A DNA stretch of 64,000 nt from Trichuris trichiura (GCA_037903355.1 JBAJFE010000011.1:1-64000), one strand, 5' to 3'. Shown: positions 51,301 through 63,415, numbered from the stretch's first letter. Notes: generated by a model not told the origin, from the letters alone. Numbers and translations: made by a program.

Positions 51301-54290
51301 TAACGTTTTGTTACACGCTTTGCTTGTTGTGCAGCACAAACACTATTCGACTTCTTGCCAATCTTACGCGCGCTCTACGACTATTTGCATTCGTAATACT
51401 GGCACTCACCGGCTGTTGTAGCTTCGACGGCGCGTAGGAACCAGTGAAAAGTTGTTGAACCGACCAACTTGAAGCGACTTCTCTCTTGGCAAATTGCCAA
51501 AAATGCGTGGTTGCGATGAATAAAACATGGACGCCCAAAATGTCAGCAAATAGAGAGTTCTGCAAGTTTTTGCTACCTCTGACGTCACGTAGGCACAAAT
51601 TGTTTCTAAGAAACTCATAAAATACTCGAACTTCAAAAGGAGGCTTCGTACAATAGTATAAGTATGTTCAGGAGAAGCTGTTACGGTAAGACAAGCGCAC
51701 AAATTGATGAATAATGCAAAAACTCTTGTGAAAACATACAGTTTCATATTGCAAATGTGGCCATTACAACAACTGAGGCTGCCCTGTTAAGAAATGCCGT
51801 TAAAAAAGCGCACTGTACATTTTCACGCGGTAAGCTGCGCAATGCGTCCAGAGTGGGCTTGGAGGTCTCACTTTTTTACCTATCAAAAATAATACGCTGA
51901 AGTCAACTTTTTAAACTTAAGCGCATTTACGGCCGCCATCCAACTACGCAGCACAACCGCAACTGAGCAGTTAAGTTGGTACAGTAAAACCCCCGAAGTT
52001 GACCACTCCTATATGGTGAACATATCCCTAATTTGACCGAATTTTGGCCAGTTGATTTGTCCACACGTTAGCTGAGCCACTTATACCCACTTCCTATATG
52101 TTGACTACCTCCCATGTTGACCAGTTTTCCCCGGTCCGTTGGGTGGTCAACTTACTGGGGTTTCACTGTATTAATTCTGCTAGTATAGGCTACGCGTATA
52201 TCAGCTTGCATCTTTTAAACTCTTGCTCAACACTTTCGGTTTTTGCTGACCACCCTATTCCACGGATTCTGAAATTACGCAATGACAAAAAATCTGAAAC
52301 ACAGGCGCTCGTGTACAATAGCAGGTGGTTTGAGTAAACAATGGGCGGAACCGCGAATGCTAAATAGGCAGGTGACGACAACTCTTCGGCAATAAGAAAG
52401 TGGCGCCGTTTCGAATGCGTAGGCAATTCAGTACTATTAATATTATTCGTGAAAAGCAGGTACAATGTAATCATTGAGATAGTATACAAATTCAAAAAAG
52501 ATCGCAATTCTATTATCGCCTTGCGCAATAATCGCTTAGGGTAAATAAGCTATCGTTTTGTTGCAGTGGCTTGGAAACAAGCAGGATCAGCAAACGCTTA
52601 CCGGTAAAATTGTCGAAATCAGTCTACAGTGCCAAGATGCCGACTCACCTGATCTTTGCGCCGTTTTTCGCGTTATAGGAAGAGATGGTAAGTTCGATAA
52701 GCTAAGATGTTCGCCTGCAATGTTCTTCTACTTGCAGTGGAGGTACCCGAGTCGGCCGCTTCGAACCAAAACCGGGAAAACAGCGAACGAACCAATCAGC
52801 TTGGATTAGTTGTGGGCATCGTGTGCGGCGTCATACTGGCCTTATCCCTTGTGGTAATAACCGTATTTTGGACAATCTGTTGGAAACAGCAGAAGGATCG
52901 TCTTGCCAAAAAAATTCAGTTTCATGTCTTGTTGCAGCAAAGGCTGCAAGAAGTGAGCGCTCGCCAAAATATCTTCGATTAATCAGTCGGAAAACTTTCA
53001 GCAAAACCCCGGCGTCTTTAGGCACTTTCCACGACCTTACAATGGAATCCACGACGGTATGGGACAGGCGGAAATGTATCAAAATTACACGGTACGAAAC
53101 GCGCTTTTGGCGTTCCAAGATCAGGCTTCAGTTTGCAGGCGCCCGACTACGGCATGTATACAACGGGATCGCACTGTTGGGGTCAACGTAAGATCAATGG
53201 ACTTTTTGGCAAGCAGAAATTGTTCGGCAACAAGCGCGGACATCAGCCACCCATGCCGCCACCTTACGTAAACAACCGAAAACGACTCTACTTTAGTCCG
53301 GAGTTTTTTGAGCCTGAAAAAATGGCCAATCCACCACCGCATGCCGAAGCTTTCTTAGTCGAGGTACGCAGCATGATAGATATGGCAAAAAACAGAATCC
53401 GCGGTCGTCGATATACGCCTTCGTTGGTGGTCATTCCCGAGGAAGAGCGATCCACAGTTTCGTCTGCCGAAATGGACTTTGACCAACCCGGCACCGGTAT
53501 AAGAATGGATACGGGTCGCGAGGAGATGGAGAACAACATTGTTCTATCGCAAGGTGACCGCCAAACCGGTGAATCTACGGTCGATTATACTCAGGCCAAA
53601 AAAGCTGAGGATGACGAGCAGCAAATACCCAAAAAGCATATAACTCGCGAAGGTGTCGTATCGTACGTACCGGAAAAAGTGGCACACTGGCTTAGCAGAC
53701 ATGGCGAAGGACGAGAAGCACCTTTGTACATAGATAGGGATATGTCTGAACATCAAATACAATCGGTTCGAGGACATGGGCCCCATTCTAATATTTACAA
53801 CTACTTTGCCGCCCGATATCCTCAGCAATCAGGTTTGACACTGGATGGTCATGCTGACATGACGCGCAATAATGCTTCATGGTCTAAAAGGAAGATAAGC
53901 GAAGGGTCAAGATATGATAATCAAACGGACAGCACAAGTGGACAATTTACCAGACGTTCCTCTTGTCCATCTATCCGTGTTGCAAACGAAGTATGGCCGA
54001 CTATAGAAACTGAAAATGTAATTGGAGCACAATCGCGACTTCAGTATGCGCCGCAGGACGACGACAACTATTATCAACCAACAACGCTCCAACTACCTTT
54101 AAATGCGGGCGCTTACGATATGAACCGAGTGATGTATCCTATGCATGCTGACTCTTTCAATCAGATGCCTTACGGGCAAAATTTGCCGCCGGGAAAGCGG
54201 GTGAACAGGCCACAACCTCGTTCATTTCTTGTCAAAGAGAATGGCAAGGGAGATTCGAAGCAATCGTTGGAATCGAACGCTTTGGAATAA
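48395..54290 (+). CDS. sha: Shavenoid-like single-pass membrane protein
   Basis: Seven exons close in phase to about 700 residues: 48395-48653, 48720-48842, 48900-49042, 52567-52687, 52738-52952, 53002-53091 and 53139-54290. It starts with a signal peptide (MAAATTTLLALSWVLWG). A Cys-rich extracellular domain follows (CRPMHCSVYGAN, GCNCQCP, DCRMLYFGTYGQ, LPPDWK). One transmembrane helix (LGLVVGIVCGVILALSLVVI) and a long cytoplasmic, Pro/Ser/Tyr-rich tail complete it. This layout and the Cys pattern resemble arthropod and nematode Shavenoid proteins, which act in actin-rich cuticular hair formation. An earlier in-frame ATG at 48308 would put 29 residues before the signal peptide. The exon 1 donor at 48653 is chosen for frame; a better-looking donor at 48682 breaks it. 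Intron 3 is 3.5 kb. Confidence 0.68.
51982..52168. mobile_element. Pogo/Tigger-like MITE (Tc1/mariner)
   Basis: 187 bp inside intron 3 of the Shavenoid-like gene. Termini are CAGTAAAACCCCCGAAGTTG on the left and the inverted CAGTGAAACCCCAGTAAGTT on the right, continuing to GACCAC on both sides. It is flanked by TA dinucleotides (51980-51981 and 52169-52170), the Tc1/mariner target site. The interior repeats TATATGNTGA and GTTGACCA-type words. It has no coding capacity. Confidence 0.85.
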
Positions 54291-54964
54291 CCAGTTGATC
54301 TTCTTCCCCTCAGCTTTCTTGCGTAAAAAACAATCGCCAAAACGGGTTATTTAAACGCGAACTATGCGTGCTGTAGTGAGAGTAAAGATAAGTTATTGAA
54401 CAACCAAATTTTAAAAGATAACAAAACTACAACGTCAAGCGACGCTTAAAAAGCTGTGAAAAAACGTACTTTGCTCGGTCGTTATTGCGGAGCGCCACCT
54501 ATCCACCCAACTCGCGATCAAACTTACGATTGTAGTGTGAAGTTAAGCATGTCGCCTTTTACAGGTTCTACTACGCGTTAAAGACATAAAAATGCTCCTA
54601 ACAACAGCTTCTTAGGAAAAATAATAGGGAAAACACTCAACAACAAATAAACCCCCGATTTATTACAGCAACAAAGTGAAAAGGTAACAGAGCGTAAAAC
54701 TGTAGGAACTGGCTGCAAAAGAATAACTAAAACAGCAGCAAGTAGTGACGATAATATACAGGTAGATGCATGCGTAAAAAGGTTCACACCGCTGCAGAGC
54801 AACTACAAATAGCCAAAGCCGCGGGTAGCAGTGGTACGATAATTCAATTTTAGAGGAACATTGCAGTATTTGGCCTCCGGAAAACGATTAAAGTACACTT
54901 CCGTTCGGATGAACTTAACGGATATTGGTCGATCTGAAATAAGCATACGCTTACCGAATGCATT
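54291..54964. other. Convergent intergenic region
   Basis: The 674 bp between the stop codons of the Shavenoid-like gene (+) and the LEM gene (-). It must hold both 3' UTRs. I see no coding feature. Confidence 0.6.
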
Positions 54965-57676
54965 TTAGAGATTGATACCAAGCGAAGCACCGTTGAACAA
55001 AGATCTTTGCAGGACTTCGTATGCTTCCTGAGCTTCTTCGATACTGCCCATACGAAGGTAAACAACTCCCTAAAAAGCGAAAAAATGCAAAACTAACAAA
55101 ATCTCTGCCCGGCGAACTGAACTGTTAAGAAATTATCAACAGAAGCTTATTTTCACTTTTTTAAAAAAAGATACTGTAACTCAAGCGGAATCGCTGAAAT
55201 CGACATCCATAGACAGCGATAACGCGCAGCATCAGAGCGTAATTAAGGGCCCACTGCATCCTGCGCGCGTTGCTGCCAGTTCGTCGTCGACAGCAAGCGG
55301 ATGGGACGTTCAAGTTGAAACAATACAAAACAATAGACGTTGTGGAACGCTAAGAGGACTTCCTTTTTTGAAAATTCAAATATCCAACTCAGCAACTTCG
55401 GCATTAGCATACTTTAGCGGCCAATAATAGTTCTCTTTCAATCACCGCTACTGAATTATAAAAACATTGCAAAAGGAAGTAATGAATGGTCTGATGATAG
55501 TAACAACAATGTGATCTTTCAAGTTAACCGTTAAGCTCTGTATGATTACTTGAAAAACGAAGCAGTAAATCAGTAAAGCACTAATGCTAATGGAATACAG
55601 AACAACTTTGCTGAGAGAACAGTCAAAATATGGAATGCTTACGTGGCTTGAGTTTGGATCTACGTCAATGTGAAGAACTCTGACGTCACTTCCCAGTTCG
55701 GTAAGAAGTGTTCTTTGCACAATTTCTTTCCATTTCTCGCTTGTGTTCCTGAAAATCGTTAACGCAATTCACATGCAACAAAAATAAAGCGAAAGACGCA
55801 CAACTCATCGTCAAACAATCCTCGTATTTTTAAACAATCGAAACCATCGTGCAGCTGCGAAACGTCGCCTCCTTGACGCGTCCGCATGCGAACACCTTCC
55901 TGCTCATCTTCCTGAAAATGGAACAAGCTTTAAAAAACAAAAAAACTTAGCAAGCCTAAACAAGGGAACTAACGTGCGAACCAACCAGATCAATCCATTG
56001 CCAAACCAGAAATTCTTCACCCGACACGCGATGCGTTTCCGTGCGAATTCGTGACTCGTTTTCGCAGATAAACTGAACCGCTTTTTCCCAAATAGGAGCC
56101 ATTGCTTTTCTGAAAACATAAAAGCAATAAATAACTAAATTGAAAGAGAAAATCATCCTCAACCGTTGGGAAATTGGGATCAAATGGTCGCGTACGTGCG
56201 GTACCGGTAAAAACTTGTCCTGAATCCCGTGCTCGACACATTTTCGATAATGGGTTTTCAAATAGCCTATGGCAGCGGAACAGTATTGTAATAAGCAGAA
56301 ATTAAAAGAAAAAAACCGTTCGCCTACGAGTAATCTTCTCTGCCAGTTCGTATATTTGCTGATGTTCCTCATGGGCTCGCCTAGCGGTAAATTTCTTGTA
56401 AAAATAAGCAGATGCTACCACCATGAACACTAAATGATAAAACCGCTATGATAAATAAGCAATACCGACGCAAATACGGGTACTATTCCTACCGCAGAAA
56501 ATGAAGAATAAAGGCAGTAGCATACGCTTGTACAAAACCATAACTGTATCGTAAAAGGCGCCTGAAACAATAAAACAATGAGAGCTCGTCCCTTACCATA
56601 GAAAAAACATTACCATATATGACAGTGCCGAAAAGGCTGACAAATTTACGTTGTGTAACTAAGACGTACATGACAGCAAGGCTAAGGAGAATACCAAGGA
56701 TAAAAAGTAGAATTGGCTGCGAGCTCCTATCTGTCAACTGCCATTTTCCATACGTTTCGTCTCTGCCATAACTGCTCCATCTGCTGCGCTGGTTGTAATG
56801 GTAAGGCTTAGCGTTATTCAAGTAGAACACATCGGCAATTTTCCGTTTGACAATGTCCCATGCATACATCGCGGAAGACTGAACGCCATTAACCGTATCA
56901 GCCAACCAATTTGTTGAATCCTTAATAGGTGAATAATAAACCTTATCCAACACAGGTTCCATGTCCTCTTTGTATCCATCCCATTCATGCAGCAGAGGCC
57001 TTCTTTCCTCTCTGTATACCTTTCTGTTATCCAACGAAGATCTCTTATCCTTTCTTATAGGTGATTCGTAGTCTGCGAACTTGGTTCGATGCCTTGTGCT
57101 ACCAAGTGGTGATTCCAGTACTTCAATGCCGTCTTGCCAATCATTCAAGCGAACTGTTCCACCTTTTCTGGTGGGAGAACTAAATGACTGATCCTTGGAG
57201 GGTATAGGTTCTGTCGAGCGGACACTTTCATTCGTTTGCACAATTGGAATATCTCTAACGTATGAACGAGAGGATCTGCCAGTGCTGCTACTCCTTCTTT
57301 GAGAACTAGGGGTACTCCTTCCCGACGAATGCTTCGTGTCCAAGGAAGGCATATTAGCCAAGCCAGGCGTCAAACTTATCAGATCAGCTTGGTTTTCGCT
57401 TGCCTTGTAGGACAAAGAGGAACCCGATTTCCGCCTGGTACTTTGTCTAGACGGTCTGATGGATTGACTGCTGGTCGTCACCCATTCCTCTCTATCATCT
57501 GCGTAATCTTTCAACGAATCAGCACCGTAAGAAGATGCAGAATTTTGCTGGCGCTTTGCCTTTTCAATGGCGAGGATGTACGTTCTCCTTGTCGATCTGG
57601 TAATTGGGCCATGCGGAATCTGCAAGCGTCTCAACTCAGCGCGAATTTCACTATCAGGCATTGGTTCGCTATCCAT
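54965..57676 (-). CDS. lem-2: LEM-2/MAN1 inner nuclear membrane protein
   Basis: Eight coding exons close in phase to 593 residues: 57676-56614, 56561-56493, 56429-56328, 56266-56164, 56109-55986, 55911-55802, 55748-55643 and 55069-54965. Residues 1-40 are a LEM domain (EIRAELRRLQIPHGPITRST), the fold that binds BAF on chromatin. A Ser/Arg-rich nucleoplasmic linker follows, then a first membrane helix (about 321-340) and a second (about 368-388). The C-terminal MSC domain carries PHVRDHLIPISQRKAMAPIW, NESRIRTET and EEFLVWQW, all conserved in LEMD2 and MAN1. The last exon is an RRM-like end (GVVYLRMGSIEEAQEAYEVL). The start is the first ATG after a TTTTTTAG acceptor. The C-terminus stops soon after FNGASLGINL, shorter than in vertebrates. 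The loop between the two helices is unusually short. Confidence 0.93.
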
Positions 57677-58376
57677 GACTAAAAAAGCAATGTTAGCAGT
57701 GGAAAAGAAGGACAAGACAATAGTTCTGTAATACAGAAATTTTGTTACGCCCACACCGAGTATACACAACGCAGCTGCGCAATGAATGCGCACGTCCCCA
57801 CGGCATTTTTTGCGTGTTTTGACAAGGAACAACATTACCATAACATTTCACGCAGGTTCTTAAGTCAAAACGACTACGCTTTACAAGGTTTGGTAAACTA
57901 AAAACACATTTGTCTACAAGGAAATTGAAAAGAACATAAGTAGTTAACATATTAACATTGACAGTCACGATCAACTAAGCTGAACAAAAATCAGCTCTTC
58001 AGTCGCTATACGCAACTATTTAAGGCTTAAAGTTGAGAATAACAAAAATGCAACTTATACAAACTGAGGAAAAGGCGCAGTCACAACCTCCCCGTGATAA
58101 TCAGTCGCAAAAAACTGGCCACAATTACTCACTTAGCTCATTTGCTAACAGAGACGCAAGCGACCGACTAAACTACCAGCAAAAAAAAATTGCATTTCGT
58201 GACAGACTAAGTCGGAAAAGGATCATAAAAGTCTTTAAAACTCCAACGATGATTTCGATTTGGATAATTACAGTAAACTGATCCAAAAGTACGTACGATC
58301 GTGTACTGTACAACATAATCTATAGGCAAAGAATTTCAAGATAACCTTTCGTACCGCTTTTTCTCAAACTAGGAAA
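57677..58376. other. Divergent intergenic region with a small open frame
   Basis: The 700 bp separating the starts of the LEM gene (-) and PTPMT1 (+), so likely a shared promoter region and 5' UTRs. An ATG-initiated frame of 77 residues at 48 bp past position 58000 (58048-58281, +) encodes a basic Gln/Ser/Arg-rich peptide. It could be a small gene, an upstream exon or chance. Confidence 0.4.
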
Positions 58377-59163
58377 ATGACTTTACTAGAAAACCTCGCT
58401 TTTTATCCATCACTGTTTTACAGTCTGCTGCGCAATCGCTTAAGCAGCATCGACTGGCCTTGGTACAATCGCATTGATGAAACCGTCATTCTTGGCGCAT
58501 TACCTTTCAAATCGATGATTAACGAGGTAGGCCAAATTAAAGTTATGCTAACCGACCAGCTGCTGTGTATAATCGAATTAATTATGCTTTATAACGATAC
58601 AACGGTTCAATCGACAATAGTAAAGCTAAGCTAATGTAGCCCTAAAAAGGTAGGTTCAATATGAATTCGTTTTTTTTCGTTTAACAGCTAATTGAAAAAG
58701 AACATGTGGGTGGAGTTCTTTGCACGACCGAACCTCACGAGGTGGAGCATAGCTGGGCTGCTGCTAAACAAGATTGGGAAGCGAAAGGCGTCAGCTACTA
58801 TTGGTTGCCCATTCGCGATTTCTTCTACACAACAGACACATCGAACGTTCACGATGCGGTTAAATTTATACGAAATTTCGAAAATTCTGGCAAGTCTGTA
58901 TACGTGCACTGTAAAGCAGGTAGGACAAGGAGCACCATGATAGTGCTCTGTTATCTTATGGAGGTAAGTTAACAAAAAAACAGAGAATTTTCATTCAGCC
59001 CAAGGAATTGCAATTGCAGAAAAACAAATGGTATAGTCCCGCTGCTTATACATTGATCAAGTCCAAAAGGCCTCGAATAGTACTATATCATCAGCAGTGG
59101 ACTACCATTGAAGACTATGCAAAGAAATATGTTTGGGGAAAAAATCACACAAGTAAAATGTAG
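58377..59163 (+). CDS. PTPMT1: PTPMT1-like phosphatidylglycerophosphate phosphatase
   Basis: Three exons (58377-58526, 58688-58963, 59020-59163) close to 189 residues, near the roughly 200 of animal PTPMT1. The family is a dual-specificity-type phosphatase on the matrix face of the mitochondrial inner membrane. It dephosphorylates phosphatidylglycerophosphate, the step before cardiolipin synthesis. The N-terminus (FYPSLFYSLLRNRL, then WYNRIDETVILGALPF) is the usual family opening. The P-loop is VHCKAGRTRS, with catalytic Cys125 and Arg131 of the C-X5-R motif. Asp94 in PIRDFF is a candidate general acid. The C-terminal SPAAYTLIKSKRPRI and the Gln-Gln-Trp are also family-typical. The N-terminus is hydrophobic and basic, consistent with mitochondrial targeting. 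Confidence 0.95.
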
Positions 59164-59290
59164 AGACAGTGTCGAATCACTGCGCCAGGGCGTCGAATGG
59201 AACAAAAAAGGAAGCGACGTCGCTATTCTAAGTACCTGAGTATCACTGGTTAAGATGTAAAATACGGACAACGTTCGCAAACCGATAACC

Positions 59291-59296
59291 AATAAA
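59291..59296 (+). promoter_or_regulatory. Possible poly(A) signal of PTPMT1
   Basis: AATAAA 128 bp after the PTPMT1 stop codon, the first such hexamer downstream. Its use is not tested here. Confidence 0.45.
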
Positions 59297-60013
59297 AATG
59301 ATACCTACACAGCATATATTTTTACGCAATACGCGGTTGCCAGGTTAAAGCGACGAGAGAAAATTTTTAGTAAAGGTAAACTTTTGGAAAAAAACGTAGT
59401 CACGAACATTTTAACTAACAAATTATGCGTACCCAACTGTAGGTGACCGATGCAAACGTCTGTCGCGTATCCTAATTTGAAGTTAACGAAATGGACCTCA
59501 AGTATCGTAATCTAAAGAGTTTTCAGGATAACAAAATTAGTCACTGATACAAAGGTTTTTATTCTGTTTGTGCTGCTCCGAAAGAAGCGCATAATAAAAC
59601 ACATTTACAGAATGTAAACAATCTTATAGAAAATATTTTTGAAAAAATTTTCGTCTGAATGTTCATTGTACTGTACTTTGAATCCAAAATTGGGCCAACA
59701 ATGGCTTATTAAGCAGAAGGAAGGTTGCTCTGCCACAAACTATTCACTGCGTTCTTTTCCCGCCAATATTTTTTACAGGCCTAACCATTTACACATAAGT
59801 GTAGCTTATAGCAACTCACGAAGCCTGACGGAACACTTCCTTTTTGCTAAAGTTAATCTAACATTCAGTTAAAATTGAAAATGCCTGCTGGACTGCAGAA
59901 GATAAGGTTTGGGGAGAAAACCCTTATATTTTTATTCAACGAGACGCTGATTATTATTTTTCGATCAGACGGATGTGGAAAAAAAGTAAAGGACTACAAT
60001 TGACCATTATTAG
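59297..60013. other. Intergenic region
   Basis: AT-rich, with no supportable gene. The frame at 59639-59872 (+) lacks coding features. Confidence 0.5.
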
Positions 60014-60065
60014 CATATAGTTTATTGAAAACTGAATGCTTTGTAACGGGTTGGAGTTTCATAGC

Positions 60066-60303
60066 GTGTTTGATCTTCTACGGCTTTTCCCGTTCTAATC
60101 TGCTTTGGCATCTGTGATTCAAACGAAACAATTGCTCTACCAGCGAGTGGATGAGCGAGTATTAGGAAAAAAATTTTAAATTGATACTGTTCAAAATTTT
60201 TTCCTAATAATCGCTCATCCACCCGCTGGTAGAGCAATTGTTTCGTCTGAATTACAAATTCCAAAGCAGATTAGAACGGGAAAACCCGTAGAAGATCAAA
60301 CAC
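60066..60303. mobile_element. Foldback element copy 3 (near-perfect hairpin)
   Basis: The left arm starts GTGTTTGATCTTCTACGG and the right arm ends with its exact complement. The arms pair almost throughout, with a loop of only about 15 bases near 60182-60195, so single-stranded DNA or RNA would form a hairpin of over 100 bp. The right arm reads AATCGCTCATCCACCCG and then CTGGTAGAGCAATTG, as in the copies at 3381 and 3936. It is much less diverged than those two, so it is probably a younger copy. An 18-bp direct repeat flanks the insertion (60014-60031 and 60306-60323). Confidence 0.88.
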
Positions 60304-60323
60304 ACCATATAGTTTATTGAAAA

Positions 60324-60937
60324 TTATCCATGAAGCCCAATTACAAATCTTCGGAGCGTTAACGGAAGAATGCTGATGAACAGGCAGACGCACGCTATCT
60401 TTTCCAAATAGTCTCTGTCGAACGGCCGTTTCATCGGGATTGGTCGTACTTAAATTTAATTATCCGGAAACTTGTCAGCAACCACAGTGTATTGCTAAAC
60501 GCGCAAAAAAGTTCTACTCATTTCGTACTTTTTCTATGAAACGAAATCATTTCACTTGTATTAATATGCTAAAAACAATTACTATAGTTACGATTTAGAA
60601 GGGTTGCCATGACTCATTTAATTTGACGTTTCGCCTGGAACGTCAGATAAGAGTTTACACAATCAAAGTACGTGCACATCTTTAATGTACAGACTCCTAG
60701 TTGCTGTTAAACGGTCGCTGTCATAGTCGAGTAGGCTTATCTTTTTTGTCTCTAATTGTTTGCTTCCAGTTATCTGTGTGTTCTTATATAGTTGATTTCT
60801 TAGTACCGGCGCCTACAGTGTGTTTTACTTATTCATTTATGCCAACGATCTTACCGTATCTCGTAATTAAATCTTTTGTGCAAGACTACTTTTTGTACAA
60901 TGGTTTACAAGCTGGTTTGTTTTATATTTTAGTTGAC
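60324..60937. other. 5' region of RPS27
   Basis: It holds the promoter side and a probable 5' UTR intron of RPS27. A TTTATATTTTAG acceptor ends 6 bp before the start codon (acceptor AG at 60931-60932). The frame is open upstream of the ATG, but that stretch is hydrophobic and unlike eS27, so I treat it as intron or UTR. Confidence 0.5.
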
Positions 60938-61183
60938 ATGCCTTTGGCGAAAGATTTGTTGCATCCCTCTGCCGAGGAAGAAAAGCGTAAGCACAAGTTG
61001 AAGCATTTGGTGCCTCATCCAAAGTCTTATTTTATGGACGTCAAATGCGGCATGTGCTACAAGATCACAACCGTCTTCAGCCACGCACAAACAGTTATCG
61101 TATGTGTAGGGTGCAGTACAGTTTTGTGCCGACCACGCGGCGGCTTGGCTAAATTGACAGAAGGCATGTTTAGAAAATTTTAG
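60938..61183 (+). CDS. RPS27: 40S ribosomal protein S27 (eS27)
   Basis: An 81-residue frame with an unmistakable eS27 start ([20 protein letters not shown]) and core ([20 protein letters not shown]). It is a structural component of the small ribosomal subunit with a C4 zinc ribbon. Cys37, Cys40, Cys56 and Cys59 are all present. The coding region is one uninterrupted exon, with an acceptor just upstream indicating a 5' UTR intron. The C-terminus departs from the family: after KLTEG, where most eS27 have Cys-Ser-Phe plus a basic tail, this reads MFRKF and stops. That makes it about three residues shorter than the usual 84. This could be a real lineage change, a missed terminal exon or a sequencing error. 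Confidence 0.95.
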   Translation: MPLAKDLLHPSAEEEKRKHKLKHLVPHPKSYFMDVKCGMCYKITTVFSHAQTVIVCVGCSTVLCRPRGGLAKLTEGMFRKF

Positions 61184-61695
61184 CTCATCATCAGCTGTTC
61201 ATGTTGCGTTTTTTAGGTTGTTCTTTCCGAAAAAAACAGTACTGATATGGCAGTTTGAGCGTACACAAATGCTTGTTTTTTCGCGTTTCATGAAGTAAAA
61301 CGGTATTCGGGCAGTATAACTCACTGGCTCGCTATTTCAAGCAGATTAGTGCATACTAAATTATTGAGTTTACGAAAACTACAAGCAGAGAAGGGCTTTA
61401 AATGCCAAGGAACTAAACTAACGCCGAAAATGAACGGAAAACAATGAATAAGTCGGTTGCGCATTGGTTTACGGTACAAAAAAGTACTTGAGCTTACTTT
61501 ACTGTAATATAGCCATGTTCCGTTGTGTGTAACTGGGTTCCCTGGTAATTAACCAGGCTTTTTAGGATACTTTTCAATGTTTTGCGCTTGTTAACAAATG
61601 ATATATCCCCAATGAGTTGCTTCAGTTGGCTGGATAAATTAATTTTCAATGAGGTCGCCCAGATTGATTATGTTAGATGTTGATTCACTGTATGG
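61184..61695. other. Intergenic region
   Basis: About 500 bp between RPS27 and the PAXIP1-like gene on the same strand, AT-rich, with no coding feature seen. Confidence 0.6.
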
Positions 61696-63384
61696 ATGGC
61701 AGTTTTTCAAAACTTGAAAGTCTATATTGTACCTGGAACTATTGATGAGGCTCGTGCGAGTTTGGTAAGCGGCTTCACATGCGTAGTGTTTTCGTTCATT
61801 CATTCCGCCTATAGGTACGCAAGCTATTGTCGGAAAACGGAGCTAGGCTGAGCTCGTACTTGACCGACTCAATTAGTATTCTTATTGCTGATCAGTGTGA
61901 ATCCCCCGAAGTTGGCGAAGCGCGGGATATTTACGACATTAAGGTTGTTGCGGTAAGCAGCTCGAAGATTATCTTTCGTTAGCTATCGTAAGTCCACGTT
62001 TAGTCCTCTTGGGTGATCGCATCGGTTGCGTGTGGCTTTGCACTACCGCACGGTCAAGCTGGTCAACTTTTTTCTCCCGAGCAAAAGCAGCTGTTTCGCG
62101 ATTTGGTCATTTGCCCTTCTCAGGTAAGGCGTCGCTTGTTTCATTAATCCTTGCAGGCAAAGTTTTTCATTTTTTGCGCTTATGCGAACATCTGTTGTTC
62201 TCATCGTTAAAGTTCTCAATGATTAATCGGATAGAGCCGTTTCAGCTTTCAAAAAATGATGCCGACGTTCTTTGGGCAGTTGTTGTATCGCTTGGCGGCG
62301 AATGCGAACGTGTGCTCACAAGCCGAACAACGCATCTCGTCTGCACATCTCTTGCCAGCGTAAGCATCGTGATTTGCATTTAACGATTCGCAGGTTCCTC
62401 ATGGTCGCTTCCGTACCGTTGCACAGGTGAAGTACCGCGTGGCCTCGGCTTGTGACAACATCAAAATCGTCATTCCACAGTGGGTGATTGACTGCGCATT
62501 ATCGGGAGAAATGGCTGACGAGGCAAAGTACGATCCGAGGTTGTTTACCGAAGAGCAGAACGTTGACGAGGAGCGGGATACAAATGCAGCGGAGGCAATC
62601 CAGAATTTGGTAGCTACTCTGAAGCTCGAAGCGCAGCAGTTAGACGAACATCACCAGACGAAACAGGCATATCAACACATGATTTCACCGTACGGCAGTG
62701 GCTACGTAACGCCAGCTCCTATGGTTGCAGTTGTGCAAGAGCCAAACAGTCCTTTGGAACCGTTGGAACCCGGTCGTTTCCGGGATATGGTTGACAAGCA
62801 ACAAGTTGTCGTTCTCCAACGGCATCAGTTTCAGGCAGTTATGGGTCAGACGCAGGGATCCCCTACGGCGCCGCATACTTGTGTGCCTAGCCCTAATGTT
62901 GACAGGGACGCGTATGGAGTTGGTAACGAGCTCGCGACTCCGGTTCAAGGCTACGCTAGTTCACATACGGATATGAATAGCCCCCAAATGTCTCCGCGGC
63001 TGCAGGTACGAGGCATTTTAAGATGTTCACGGCTTTAAACGTTTTAATACGCATCTCAGCGCTTCTGGTATTCTCAAAACAGTCAGCAAGCGTTCTCACC
63101 GAACCCAAACCAACCATCCCCAGTTCATGTTGTGCATTCGTCATCAATGTCACAAGTTGTATCTTCCAATTTTAATCCTAGCGTTATGCGGCCATCAAGT
63201 GGCCAGATTGCTCGAATGGCATCACCGGAAGGTCAAAGTAAGTTACTCCTTTTGTTTAAGGCATGCTGACACTTTACATTATTAGGTATTTCTTCCGAAT
63301 CGAGCTTGTTGAGTCCTAGGCTAGAAAGTAGCCCTATTGGTAGTCCAGCTCAAGTGTACGCTATGCAACAGCAGCAGCAGCAGC

Positions 63385-63415
<31 letters not shown>

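Noticed and set aside
56489..57841. 450-residue single frame as the LEM protein
   Set aside because: It reads through the first intron at its 3' end and starts upstream of a clear TTTTTTAG acceptor; the spliced 593-residue model recovers the conserved MSC domain.
60701..60937. Extended N-terminus of RPS27
   Set aside because: The upstream in-frame stretch is hydrophobic, absent from eS27, and ends in a splice acceptor just before the canonical ATG.
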